Positions 1 through 12,300 of a stretch of 64,000 nucleotides of DNA are shown here, one piece after another. A model generated the notes under the pieces. It was not told the DNA's origin and did no database searches. It saw nothing but the letters and a program-made list of their open reading frames with translations. Source of the DNA: Amyelois transitella (Eukaryota; Arthropoda; Insecta; Lepidoptera; Pyralidae); NCBI RefSeq assembly GCF_032362555.1, contig NC_083525.1, positions 5,007,501 through 5,071,500 on the forward strand. Reading direction: 5' to 3'. The position numbers and the translations under genes were made by a program. Each line of letters opens with the position of its first letter. Position 1 is the first letter of the stretch.

Positions 1-67
1 TTTATAATCGAAATGTATTAAAAAATAAATAATTTACAATTTTGTTTTACATCTAAGTTAATTTAAA

Positions 68-1767
68 TTAGGCTTTGTAGTATCTGTGACAAACGCCGTC
101 CCAGAAGTTAGCGGTGATGGTCTGAAACAATATAGCTTTAATTAATGGACTTTACTTATTAAGTTTAACACTTATCTACAATATATAAATATTTATAAGT
201 ATAAATAAAAAGTACTAAAACTATATATATTTTTATACACTTCTAATCTCATACTTCATCACATGGATTTCGATAAAATTTTGTAAATTATCTTAGGTAA
301 ACTAGTTTTATTCATTAAGAATACTTATGAAGTTCCATTTTACTCGACATTGTAATAAGTTAAAAAAAAATTAATTATATTCGTTTATCATATTTTTGTT
401 TTGATTTGATATTAGTTTCTAATGATTGTTGTAAATATACAAAATACTTACGACTACAAGTTGGTCACCGTTGAATTCCCGCTTAAATGTGCTCACTTTG
501 TCGTCATGTTTGATGACTTGTGTTAACACATTGCCATCGATGGTGTATGTAGACTTAACCTGGAAAGATATATTGATACGTTTCATTAAAACATGTTTAA
601 TTATATAATAATATGTGTCACATATAGGTAATATCCAGTGTTTCATTTGTACGCTAACAGATTCTTATTGGTACGTCAAAATTATAATACCTTAGAAGTA
701 ACCCTGAACAATCGAAGAAAGTAAAATTCTAAATTCAAAGTAGAAGTCCATAGTCCCACATTTTGTATAGCATTACGCAATTAATGCGAAACAATGATTA
801 TACCCCAATAGTTATACAAAACGGTTAGGTATATGCCATTCAACTTTGTAATAATAATTCTAATAAATAAATATATACGGGACAAATACGTATAATATAA
901 TAATAACCTTGAAATAAGGACCGACCTATGAATGCACCCATTGGAGTCAGGCCTCTATACCTAAGTGTATAAAAAAATATTTTGTAAATGAATATTTTGT
1001 TTACTTACAACAAGTCCTTCTCTGATCTCCTCGTCCTGTTCCACTCCAGGGGTGAATTTCACGACCTTCGTCTTCGTTGGAGTGGTGGTGGTATACACGT
1101 AAGTGTCACCTTCCTTCTCCAGTTTCGAGGTAGGCTTGTACTGAGCTAATTTGGCTACTTCTGCATCGGGTACACCTGTAATTATTCATAATAGGAAACG
1201 TTTTGTAAGATTAAGACAGAAATGTTATTGAATTGCGTACCTTTAACCTTTAAAGATCTCAAATTGGCACTTGTTTTTATCTGTTTGTTATACTGTAAAG
1301 GTTGACTGATACATAATGCTTTTAGCGTATTTCATCTGTTTTAGCTTTACAAAGATTTGAAAAAATAAAAAATATATTGATGAATGCAAAGCAAGTGCAA
1401 TAAATAAAGCAAAAGAAGTATGCAAGGCAAGTGAAGATGTAGTTTCTGCATAAACATTCATAATTATACTGTAAGTACTTTGTACTTATTATAATGATTA
1501 ATATTTTGTTTAAAGGATGTAATTTCCTCATTATCTGATAATTATTATTAGCAATGAGAATTATCAGCTCAAGATCTGATAATGTAGACTTGGAGAAATG
1601 GAGGGAACATTTCAATTAAGAACTATCATTGTTTCAAATTGGTAAATTTTAGTTTATAATTATAGTTACATTAAAATTAATGGATGTAAAAACATACCGA
1701 CAGCTTTTAGGAACGCTTCGAAGTTCTCGTCTTTTACTTGTTTGTACTCCTTGCCTAAGAAAGCCAT
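68..1767 (-). CDS. FABP: Fatty-acid-binding protein, paralog 1 (132 aa, 4 exons)
   Basis: Small cytosolic carrier of the FABP/CRABP (calycin) family, expected to bind a fatty acid or similar lipid in a ten-stranded beta-barrel. Exons on the minus strand: 1698-1767, 1009-1175, 452-559 and 68-121, with GT-AG introns of 522, 449 and 330 bp; 399 nt in all. The protein opens MAFLGKEYKQVKDENFEAFL, which fits the N-terminal FABP signature (G-K/R-x-Y...N-F-E). It ends FWDGVCHRYYKA, which contains the R-x-Y pair that binds the carboxylate in this family. The four-exon layout, the first-exon split after one base of a codon and the 132-aa length are all typical. The start is the only ATG in frame with the signature. 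It is the last gene of a three-FABP cluster. Specificity (fatty acid or retinoid) cannot be told from the sequence. Confidence 0.93.
853..905 (-). mobile_element. Fragment of tRNA-headed SINE family A, tail region
   Basis: The AATAAATAAATATATACGGG string followed by GACAAAT matches the 3' tail of the fuller copies at 7909-8163 and 59636-59883. It lies in intron 2 of FABP1. The tRNA-like head is missing. Confidence 0.5.
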
Positions 1768-3375
1768 TTTGTTGGGATACTCACGACCACTAAATGTTCG
1801 ATAATAAATTGCGAAACGATTGAACCGCCTTTTTATTTTCCATCGTATCTTAGATAAAGAACGATAATAAAAAGTGTCCAAAGTTGAATCAGAGCTATAA
1901 CTTGATGCGAATTAGTAATAATCCCATACAAATGAATATTATAGATGTGAAAGTTAATTGTAGTACTAGTATAAGCCGATGGCTCCGCGCGCATAATACT
2001 TTTTTTGTTCCCTTAATGTATCTTAAATGCAGCTTTGAAACTTCATGCCGAATTTCAATTACTAGACGCTTTTATACATTTAAATGATCACTGTTGGTCA
2101 AGGGTCGATATTGCCATAATTAAGAGGATCGCATACAAAATTGAATAAACAAATTATTTTTATTCTGATCTTAAAATTTATAGTTTCCATAAGTTGTAAG
2201 AACATAATGCATTTCTTGCTTGTTGCGTATAATCAAGTTTTACGGTCTAATGCTGGACAATCCTACTACTTAAATTTAAAATTAATTTTACGTTAGTATA
2301 CCATTTCGCAGAGCGAAATAACGAAAAATATCTATATATTACTTTTTGTAAGATTACTGTAAAAATATAAGGAAAACATGATTTTAATCTAACACTTATA
2401 AAGAAACTCTGATAAATCAACGGGACGAATGATGACGATAAAAATATACCGGTAAACTGATGAATCATATTTCAAAATTGTTGATGTAGAATCAGGATAC
2501 TCATATTGCCTTGAAACGAACGAATGAACAAGTTTTGAACGACTTATCTGCTCTCATCACCATCTCTATCTCTCTCTCTCTCATCTTAGATCCTTAATTT
2601 TAACAAAATTTGAACTATTCTATGTGCTACCTATTATATAAATGTAAGCCTTAATGAGTGTGTACGTCAATGGCTGATCATATCTATCATCATCCTCCTG
2701 GCGTTAGTCCCGGTTGCGTCCCCTCCTCTCTGGAGAGGAACCCGGGGTACGCTTTTGAGTTTGTTAGCCTAATAATATTTGTAACTTCGTATATTCCACA
2801 AAGTATAAAAGAAGGTACAAATTTCAAAGGTCAGTGTAAGTGTTGCATCATTAACTGATTTGATAATGTCACTATCTTGAAAGAGCTGTTGTTCAATATT
2901 TTTATTCGGGTATCGCCAGAAATTTAATCTGTCAGACTTATTGAGTTAATACGGTACCTCAAAATTTGCTCATGCAAACAGACCAATTATTATTTTTAAA
3001 AGGTAAATATAAACATATCTACTTATAATTTCTTGCGGGGTAGAGCTAACAATCATGAAAATACTGAAAGGGCACGGTTACCTTGGCTAGGCTTAATAAT
3101 GAGGGCTTAAAAAGTATATAATTTTGTATAAAATATGGTTTAGTGAAGGTTTAATGCGAACTTTTCATGTGATATTTCGATTAGCTAGTTTTTGGCATCC
3201 TTAAACAACTAAAAGCGGATTAAAGGAAAATAGTTGACGGTTATAGAAGTGAAAGTTACAACAATACTGGGAAAGTCTTTCGTTAAATTATAAATATAAT
3301 ACAACCAAGATTTACAAAAAAAATATATAATTATCAAAAAATATGCTTAATTGTAAGAACAATGATAAAAATTAT
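1768..3375. other. Intergenic region between FABP1 and FABP2
   Basis: AT-rich spacer. It holds a short (TC)n run near 2562-2585 and a SINE-B fragment at 2686-2762 (CATCCTCCTGGCGTTAGTCC... CTCTCTGGAGAGG...). FABP1's promoter should lie just above 1767, but I see no convincing TATA box. No other gene is visible. Confidence 0.6.
2686..2762 (-). mobile_element. SINE family B fragment (tail half)
   Basis: Shares the CCTCCTGGCGTTAGTCCCGG block and the CTCTCTGGAGAGGA/CCCGGGG block with the fuller copies at 15346-15575, 52436-52779 and 54290-54637. No head is present. Confidence 0.6.
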
Positions 3376-6224
3376 TTAGGCCGTGTAATATCTGCGAGCG
3401 ACGCCGTCCCAATTTGACGATCTCAGCTCCTGTAAAAGTAATTAATATTTTGATCAAGAAAAACACAAAATAACATAAAATTTGAGCCTTCCTTAAATGA
3501 AAAAGAAGAAAAAGTCTAGATTAAGAAAAAAATCAAATTTGTGCTTAATATAAACGAATATAAAGATATGTAAAAATTCCCAAGCTAGCACATGAGAGTG
3601 GTATTAGAGATTGGGTCAAGAAAAAAAATATTGAAATATGCAGATATTGCCAAAAGCTTGTGTCTACTATATTGAAAAGTCAATAAAATCTTACGATCTT
3701 GTCAAGAGTGTCATAAGAAAAGCTCTATTTTTATGACATATTAAATAACATTTAGGTAACACAAGAATAATGGACTTTTTATAGATAACATAAAACTACT
3801 ACATTACATATTATAGTTAGATACTCATAGTCTTATCACATCGTATCAGTCGAATCACAGGACCACACCTACTATAAAAAGTGGGTCGTGCGATGTCAAT
3901 TTTTAACATTTTGCTTGATATAATTTCAATCGTATGATTTTTGTTGAGTCATTTATCTATCTTCATCGTTCAAAATAATTTCATTTCCTTTTTTCAAATT
4001 TAGGCTACATAGTTATTATACTAGAACTTTATAAGTTCTACTTATATAAAGTTGCGAGACCATTACTTTTGAGATATGACTTATTCAATTCAGTAAGCAT
4101 CGTGGTCATAGGTGCACCCCGGGCTCCTCTCCAGAGCGTTAAGGGTGCACACGGTACTAACGCTAGGAGGATTATAACAAAAAATTCAGCTATCTTTTAA
4201 AGTAACAATACTGCAGCTCTTATATACTTACATTAATATCAACATTGTCATCTATAATATCTAGGATCACCTTTAATGGATGTATTTCGACAGCGTGAAC
4301 TTTAAAATTAACTAAAATTCTTACTATAATGAGCTGGTTTGGAGAGAAGATCCTCTTAAATGTAAGCTTGCCCTTTGGTCCGAAATCCTTTACTTGTGTG
4401 AAAGTATCGCCATCCACGGTGAAGACAGTTTTGGACTGCAAATTTTATTTAAACATTTATATGGAGTCAATGAACAGGAGAACACATAAAAGTTAGCCTT
4501 CTACAAAATCCACTGAAAAAAATTTAGTAATCTTGTTTTGCCAGAACACATTCATTCATCTTTATAGTCCAGCTTATACATGATCACATATTCACTTGCA
4601 AAGGTTGAAGAGGTCTGACGGGAGTACCTTCGTGTAAAAACCTGCCTCACCCAATTCAGGATCATGGGCGCACCCGGGTCTCCTCTCCAGAAAAATGAGA
4701 TTGTAAACAAGTTGAACGCCAGGAATCAGGAGAACCCAGGATACCCCTTAAAATTCAGTTGATATTTTAATACATTTCTAAAACTATTCTATTCAGACAT
4801 TTGGATGGACATTGGTAGTCATTATATATATAAAAGCGTTAGGTTTGGTCACTTTTTCTATTTAAATTTTATACTTACTTAATGAAAAACTACTTAAACT
4901 TATTCTTTGATTAAAATAGTACAAAAAGATAGTTACTTACTTCAAAACTATTAGATGTTTCCACAAACTCTTTTCCAGGAGTGAAGGTGACGTCCTTGGG
5001 GGAACCAGAGTGTATGAAGGAGATGGTGTAGCTATCACCATTCTTCACCAGTTTGATGATGGGCTTGTAATTTTGGAAGTTGTTTTTTTCTTCGGGAGAC
5101 AAGTCTAAAATGCAGATTTGCAAATGAAAAACATACGCCTGTACTTTATACAGATGATCCGGAAAAATAAAGTAATGTAATGTTTCAAGGTTTTAATCGA
5201 GTATCGAATAAAATAAAAGCTCTCCATCTCTACGAAAACATCGAAGGCGAAGGTGGAAGAAAAGGTTTATAATATTTTAAGGCAAAGTTTGTACCTGGTA
5301 GATTTATACCAAATGATTTCACAGCAGATGAACTGTATAAACCCAAAATGGGTTGGATTCCCTTGCAACGATAGCGAAGGTCAGGATCGCTACGTGTAAT
5401 AACCTGACCTAGCTAATAAATTTCTAATTCAGTTTCCCGTTATATGATGCGTTCCTAAAGTGTTTCTGAATATGGAGAATTGATTGGATACGGTTTTCCA
5501 CCTCCATAATACGCGAAATGATGTTGCTTAGGTAAAGTCATAAATAACTAGTTGGTTTTTATTATCGGTGGTGGCATTTCTCGAATCTATCAGTTCCACT
5601 TAAAGCAGTTGGTATCTACTTTTGTTTATAATTTGATAAATAATTGTATTTTGATTGTAATGAAACAAAACGATGCCTACGACGATCAACTATAGTACGT
5701 CTATGAATGCCTCTTATAACACCTCTTTCTCAGAGGTGTAGAAACATTCTACAACTTGCTTTGACTCTGACCACATTGACCTTTTAATGCTGCAACCGAT
5801 CCGTAGTCACACCATTTTGCTACACTAGCGGCAAGCTCGTCGCTTCAGAATACTTTTAATTCTTGAACAAATAATCTCTAGCCTTATTGATGATCTTATG
5901 ATATACATACATACTCATATCACGTCTTTATCTCTTATGCAAAAGACATAGTCGTTAGGCCATGTTTAGCCTTAATTAATGATGAAATGTTAAGAATTAA
6001 TGTCGAAATTGGTATTCAAGCAGTGACAAGATATAGGTAATTTTAATATTTTACTTGTGTGATATTATGAGCTAATGTTATCGTTACATTCTATGGAACT
6101 TGTTTATTTACACACCAGTGTAAAAGGTTAATAATTGAGAATTCAAGTTCATACCTAATGATTGAACGAAATTTTCATAATTCTCCTCTCGTTCGAAGTG
6201 AAACTCTTTGCCGAGGTATGCCAT
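3376..6224 (-). CDS. FABP: Fatty-acid-binding protein, paralog 2 (132 aa, 4 exons)
   Basis: Cytosolic lipid carrier of the FABP/CRABP family. Exons: 6155-6224, 4941-5104, 4325-4435 and 3376-3429; 399 nt, introns of 1050, 505 and 895 bp, all GT-AG. Starts MAYLGKEFHFEREENYENFV, matching the signature of FABP1, and ends NWDGVARRYYTA with the R-x-Y ligand pair. Exon 2 is one codon shorter and exon 3 one codon longer than in FABP1, so total length is the same. Intron phases are identical to FABP1, so the two arose by tandem duplication. The proteins are well diverged in exon 2 (NYKPIIKLVKNGDSY against QYKPTSKLEKEGDTY), so this is not a recent copy. SINE-B pieces lie in its introns (4088-4176, 4606-4745). 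A TATA-like box lies upstream at 6274-6283. Confidence 0.93.
4088..4176 (+). mobile_element. SINE family B fragment in FABP2 intron 3
   Basis: GGTGCACCCCGGGCTCCTCT followed by ACTAACGCTAGGAGG matches the tail half of SINE-B in the plus orientation. Confidence 0.55.
4606..4745 (+). mobile_element. SINE family B fragment in FABP2 intron 2
   Basis: Contains the GTGTAAAAACCTGCCTCACC and GGGTCTCCTCTCCAG blocks of SINE-B in plus orientation. It is interrupted and diverged. Confidence 0.5.
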
Positions 6225-6273
6225 GTTGAAGCGACGAAGTACAGCACTTAATCTACTGCTAAATCGTGTGGCT

Positions 6274-6283
6274 GTTTATATTT
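6274..6283 (-). promoter_or_regulatory. Candidate TATA box of FABP2
   Basis: On the minus strand AAATATAAAC lies 50-59 bases before the FABP2 ATG at 6224. A start about 25-30 bases downstream would leave a short 5' UTR. This is position and consensus only. Confidence 0.35.
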
Positions 6284-7671
6284 AGTTCGCTAAATCCATA
6301 AAGATATATAACATATACAATAATACTTACCTAGTAGTCACCGGTAATCTGATAAGTTTATCTTTATAATGCAGCCCAAATTTGGCATAGAACAAAGTGA
6401 AAATAATCGGAAAAATTAAAAGACATTATTATTTGATGAAAAAACTAATTTAAAAATTAAAGTTAAAACTGAAGATGTTGCAGACTGGACAAAAAAGAAA
6501 ATATAGGAGAGCGGAACCTCCGAATTATGGCCGAAGGTGTAACTAGAAACGCAGAAAATAATTTTAAAAAAAAACAATTATCTTTTTCGTGTGTTTCTAA
6601 GTGCACGTTTACTAAATGATGGGCTTACAGTAATATATTACTCGTATAATCCGATAAGTTAGTACTCGTAATGATGAACTTGATAGTTGAAGTAATAATA
6701 CACGGAGAATCGAGGGTGTATTAATAAATTTTGAACCATTTCCCCACACAATTTCATCGACAAATCAATTCATTAAAATCTATTCTAAATGGATTAATCA
6801 TGACTTCTACTATGAACTTTGTTCATCAGCTTTATCAGTTAGATAAGATACCGTCTGATACGTGCTGCGTTATCAAAACCGCGCCCGATGTATGAGGCAA
6901 TAAACTTGTATGATTTGGGTTAGCTATATCAATGACATTGCACCGACCGATTAAGGATTACTTGCACATTTTACGCTTCACTTCTTATCCTTAATACGGA
7001 TTAAGATTATGTAAAACATAGATACATAGGTACTGTATGTCCCTTGTGGGGTTGACAAGCTTATTATTAAGACGGGTTTAGCCTACCGCCTAAATTACTA
7101 ATTTTGTTTATAATGTTTTTGTTATATGAAGTCCTGGCAAAAGGTCAGATACTTTTCGACGTGCTTCCATGAAAAGACTTTCTAACAAAAGAAGTTCCTA
7201 TGCAGGAATCATGGCAAGAGGATCTCTCTCTACACTGTGTGTATGCAAAATTACTTAGAAGAATGACAAACAAACACACTTTCACGTTTACAATATTAAG
7301 TACGTATTGTACGTACGTAAATAAGGATTATGTTGTTTGATCAACTCATCCCGCGGGCTGAAATTCACCACAAAGTCGCTTCGCTCTAAGTGACGAAAGT
7401 GAACCTGACTGTCCAAATTTCTGGATCATGGCACATAAGCAAACCGTATCCTGCTATCGAATACGCAACGGAGACAAACGTCGAAATAATGATGACTTGT
7501 AAAGCCATAGACAATAATCATGCTTGCACAGCGTCGATAATTATCAATGAACATCGTAAAATGCAGATTAAAATTCTGCCTTATCTACCTGACCGTTAGT
7601 TCGCTTTAGGACAGATTTCCTTTCCTCTAAGGTAGAGTGAGTTAACAGTAGATCCATTCCATTTATCTTGA

Positions 7672-7850
7672 GAAAATCTGCACATTCAAGTAAGCAACTT
7701 GATGTGTAACCATGGTAAAGATAGGTCCCCTGCTAACTAACATGACAGGTTGAGGAGATCATGGGAGCCGCTTCATGTAGAATTGAAACGTGACTTATCC
7801 ACTCCAGGTTTATTTATGGTCACAGGCAGACACCGGCGTGGCTAGGATGG
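7672..7850 (+). mobile_element. SINE family B, diverged copy
   Basis: The blocks CTGCACATTCAAGTAAGCAA, TGTGTAACCATGGT and GGGAGCCGCTTCATGTAGAA follow the SINE-B order on the plus strand, with many changes. Confidence 0.45.
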
Positions 7851-7908
7851 CAGGCGCGACCAAAACGGCTTCACACAACAGGGTGTAACCCCTGGCGTCC
7901 AAGAGGAT

Positions 7909-8163
7909 ATAAATAAATAAATATATACGGGACAAATTACACATATTGAGTTAGCCTCGAAGTAAGTTCGAGACTTGTGTTACAAGATACTAACTCAACG
8001 ATACTATATTTTATAATACTTACATACTTATATAAATAAACATCCAACCAAGACCCAGGCCAAGCAGAAAAAGTTATTTTCTCATCATGCCCTGGCCAGG
8101 TTTCGAACCCGGGACCTCCGGTGTCACAGACAAGCGTACTACCGCTGCGCCACAGAGGCCGTC
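7909..8163 (-). mobile_element. tRNA-headed SINE, family A
   Basis: Read on the minus strand from 8163 it begins GACGGCCTCTGTGGCGCAG, then GGTAGTACGC. It contains an A-box-like TGGCGCAGCGGT (8141-8152) and a B-box-like GGTTCGAAACC (about 8099-8112), i.e. an internal pol III promoter. The body runs to an A/T-rich AAATAAATA tail near 7909. The same layout recurs at 59636-59883, so this is a dispersed SINE, not a tRNA gene: the 3' half does not close a cloverleaf. Confidence 0.8.
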
Positions 8164-9333
8164 GATATGAGACATACTTACCAACGAACACTCAGATACT
8201 ACTTTATACATACAAATGGATAAATTATCAAAGTTAACACAAATTCGGTAACTGTAACAAATCACCAAAATGTTCGGATTTCGGCCAAAAAGTTAGTTAA
8301 AGTTTCTATGGCAGATTTAAAAAATAAAAGAAGATAAGCAAAATTCTTCAAAATTTTATTACTAATATATTTATGACTGTTTGTTGCACTTACCACCACA
8401 GATTATGGTACCCCAAGCAAATCAAATGGAATTTAAAACAACTTAAGTGTAATATTTACTGTAAATTATTATAATAGGTACTTAAAACAATATTATTTAC
8501 AAAAACCCTTCCAACCTTCTTATGTGTGTAGGTTCACCTTTTTAATGGGTATCAATATACCTATCTAAGTTTTATAGAATTATATAACAATGGCAAGAAT
8601 CTTAAAATTATATTATTATCTGTAAAATTATATTTTACAGCTCACAGCAATTTATTTTTCGGCATTATATTTTCCTAATACCATGACATTGCATTGGACT
8701 TTTAAAATAAAAACTTTTTTAATTTGTGAAACAGATACCAACCTGTGCACCCACTTTTAAGTAAAGTAGGTATGTGAAGATTTGTTCATTGAAGTTTTTT
8801 GTTTTTATTCCTAATAACACGAGACCTAGCCAGGTATATGTCTGTGACCAACACCAATCTAAGTTGCCTTGTATGTTTATACAAAAAAAACATATACATA
8901 TGTATATTGAAAATTTTAAACCTTAACCAAATGACCTAAACTCTTACGGCTTGAGGGAAGCACATGACCCATTGACCTGACCAATGCACCGCAGATTGGT
9001 TTATTGAAATCAGAATAATAAAATATTATAAATATTTCATAGTGTACTTTCAACTATAAGAATTAATGTCTGTTTTCTGCGCAGGCAACGTGTAAAAAAT
9101 CTCAGAATTCAGTAGCGAGGACAGTTTCACCAAAATTTTCATTTCTGTAGACTAATATTATGCCGAATTCAATACATATATTTTCAACAGTATTCAGTTC
9201 TTCAGTAAATTCAAAGAGTACTTATAATATTTAAATATATCACCAAAGTTATTTATTATAAGTGTTTGGTAATTTCAATGTTGCCTACTTAACCTCTATG
9301 TTAAATTTTATGACTGAAACACATGCAATCTAT

Positions 9334-12300
9334 CTACGGTAGATACCGATACACCCTGACACACTTTCCATCCCATCCTTCAGCTGTGGTCTCCTGGAAA
9401 TAAAAAATAATTTATCAATAGGTACATATAAGTAATGAAGCAGTTACAAAATATGCGTTTGCAAAAATTTCGCAAAAACGCCTCAGCATTCTTTAAGAAT
9501 TGAGAATTTTTTCAGCTGTGCCTAATGAGATATTTTATTAAGAGGTTAGTTCAGGCGTAATTTCATTTCATGAAGTAACATTGAGTTTACACATTTGAAT
9601 AGAAACATCTTTTCCATCTGTGGTTGAACCGTTATGAAATGATGCCCGAATATAAAAGGGTTATGTGCAAGAAGGCACAGATTTAACTTCCACCTCAGAC
9701 TCTTTATGAGTTATTTGTATTAGTTTGAGAACTAATCGGTGCTCATACAGTTAGGGGAACATCGTGAGAAACCCTGAACATTCAGGCAAATGGATGAGCC
9801 AACCATGATCCAATATGGGTTAAGTTCCCCTGCAAAGTTTTTGGAGGACAAGTGGGAATCCCTTCGCTTAAATACTTGGCTTACCTATTGCCAAAAGTCG
9901 CACTCTGAGCTTCTCTCCTCTCTAGGGGAGGATGACTAACTCCAGGAGGAACAAATAGAAGTCTTATCTTTTGCGCTTACCGCAGTCAGAGTGTCCATGG
10001 TGAAGGTCCGCACATGCTTTGATTTTCTGCCATTATCTTCCACCTGTACCTGCACCAGCTTGCCGTCCTCCCAGGTTATCGTAGATTTTACCTGAAATGG
10101 TTATACAATAAAATATTAAACGATTGTCGTATCATGTGATTTATATAGAAGATAGAATGTTTATTTATGTGTACGTGTATAGTGTATATTTATTATATTT
10201 TTTTAGTAGATACCTATATATTAAGTAGTATTTACTCTATGCAACCAAACCATCTTCTTCTTCTTATATCTTGAAACCTTTTCTCTTTCTTAGCATAACG
10301 CATTAGTAGTTGCTGTTTCCTTAAGACGTAACTGCATGTATCTGTCTATAACTGTAATCTTAGGAAAATTATCATAATCACCACCTTTTACCATGATCAT
10401 AGAATGGGAAGAGCAGGTTTTTACAGTAGAGGAACTTTACCAGCTAACATACGGGACCATGTAACCAGCTTAAAAAATGGTTGCTTGAATATTGAGTTTC
10501 CTAAGCATTGTTACATACTTGCCCAACGTTTAACAGTGAACAATATTAAATTTCAGTTACCCCGCTATCTAGATCCTGGTCAATTATTTTACCTTACGGG
10601 ATTGGTTCCTGGAACCATTTTCTTACCAGTAATGGTATCTTAATGACAATATAAATGATCACATATAAGTATTTCTAACACCCATTTGTACCATGTTTCA
10701 AGTAAATAAAGAATATTTCATTTCATTTCATTTCATACGTACTTTAGTTCCATCAGCTCGTTCCTCTATGAACTCTTCACCGAGCCTGAAAACAGCTCTC
10801 ATCGTTTTGATGAGTGTGGTGAACGTAAGAATGTATTCTCCAGTTTCCGTCTTGGTCATCTCAGCAACTGGTGAGACTGAGGCGGCGGTCTTGCGTGATA
10901 TTAGACCAATGTCTGAAATGAATATATGAGACATTATATAAAAAAATAGTCTGAATGCGGGCCCCTAGACCCAGAATCACTGTGGCGGAGGGTGCAACTA
11001 AGAACTAGCAAAGATCAGAGATTTACAAATATTTATTTTATTATTTAATTTTTAACGGCTTTATACTCGTAGTATAACAAAAATCTTTAAGCGTATATAT
11101 AAATAGTACGGACGGACAAGCAGACGGAACATTAGGTTTCCTTCTACAATAAGCTTCTCTAAATACTCGATTTAAAAAAGATAGGAAGGTAATTGGCAAC
11201 TTCACTACTGAAACAATGCACCCATGTCTGTCAGTAAAGAAATAATAGTGTGAGCCAGCTGCTTCAAGTCTGCTTGAAAAATTCAGTCAAGGCCTTATAA
11301 ACTTAGAATTCTTTGTTTTGGCAATGAGCTAGCAACTGTCACTTTCTCTGAATCGCAATTATATCAATAAGTCATCCAGGTAAACAAGTCTTTGAGTCTT
11401 CTTGTGAACCCTACTGGTTATATCTTCTACTTAAGGCCCAAAGATGCGTGCATAGGTATTCTTAAACAACAACCACAACAAATAAATCGAATACATCAAA
11501 CTTTGCTTATGAATTTAAAGACATCCTGTTATCTTTTTTCTTTTTATAAAATCCACAAAAAAGCGGAAAACCCCACTTTAAATTCTAGGTACATCATTAT
11601 GAATGTATTAACACAATCTTATTACTAATCTAAAACAAGTTAGACACGATACTGATTTATAATATTGTGTGAATATGCCCTAAAATTCACAACTGAGAAC
11701 TCAAAAGTCGTCATCTACTCGTATAATTATTCTCCGCTCGCGCGACCAGTGTCTACATATAATATACATATTAAGCCCTCTTTGTGTACCTATATTGGGT
11801 CAAGCCTAGAGCTACTCTGAGGAACAAATCACCAACGCTAACAGAACATTCATCTTCCCTCTCTCTCTCTCTAATTCTGAGATAAAAGAAAAAAAGAAGA
11901 TGAGCCTTGTCAATGTTCGGAAAAAGAAACTCTAAAGAAGCGATAGCGAGTTGGGCGATGCTGCGCAGTATTTCCAATTCCAGAAACAATATTAGAAAAG
12001 TTTTGTACCTAGTCAGCTGCCTGCATAGATTACTACCTGTATTTACCTGTCTGACACCAACTCACCTTGGGAATATCTACGCCTAGGTTAATTCGTATAT
12101 TCTAGACTGGTCTAACAGCCTTATAAAAATACATCAAAATATTATACGCATTATTAATAAAAAAACTCCGTTTTTAACACAGTATTTATATTTTGTAATC
12201 ATAATTCTATAAATATTCTAGACATCCAACAAGACCAACTAGTAACCTTATAAATTGGCACTAATCTATAAAAAAATAATTATTTTAGTAAAATTCCGTT

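Larger units (their letters stand above)
6225..9333. other. Intergenic region between FABP2 and FABP3
   Basis: AT-rich, with no gene found. It contains the FABP2 promoter candidate, a diverged SINE-B piece (7672-7850) and a nearly complete SINE-A (7909-8163). Stretches 6290-7300 and 8200-9330 show nothing recognisable beyond AT-rich sequence. Confidence 0.6.

Noticed and set aside
2562-2585. (TC)n tracts, also near 11860, 23720 and 27125
   Set aside because: Ordinary dinucleotide microsatellites.
8090-8163. A tRNA gene on the minus strand
   Set aside because: A- and B-box-like blocks are present, but the sequence continues into a SINE body and recurs at 59815-59883 with the same body. The acceptor stem does not close.
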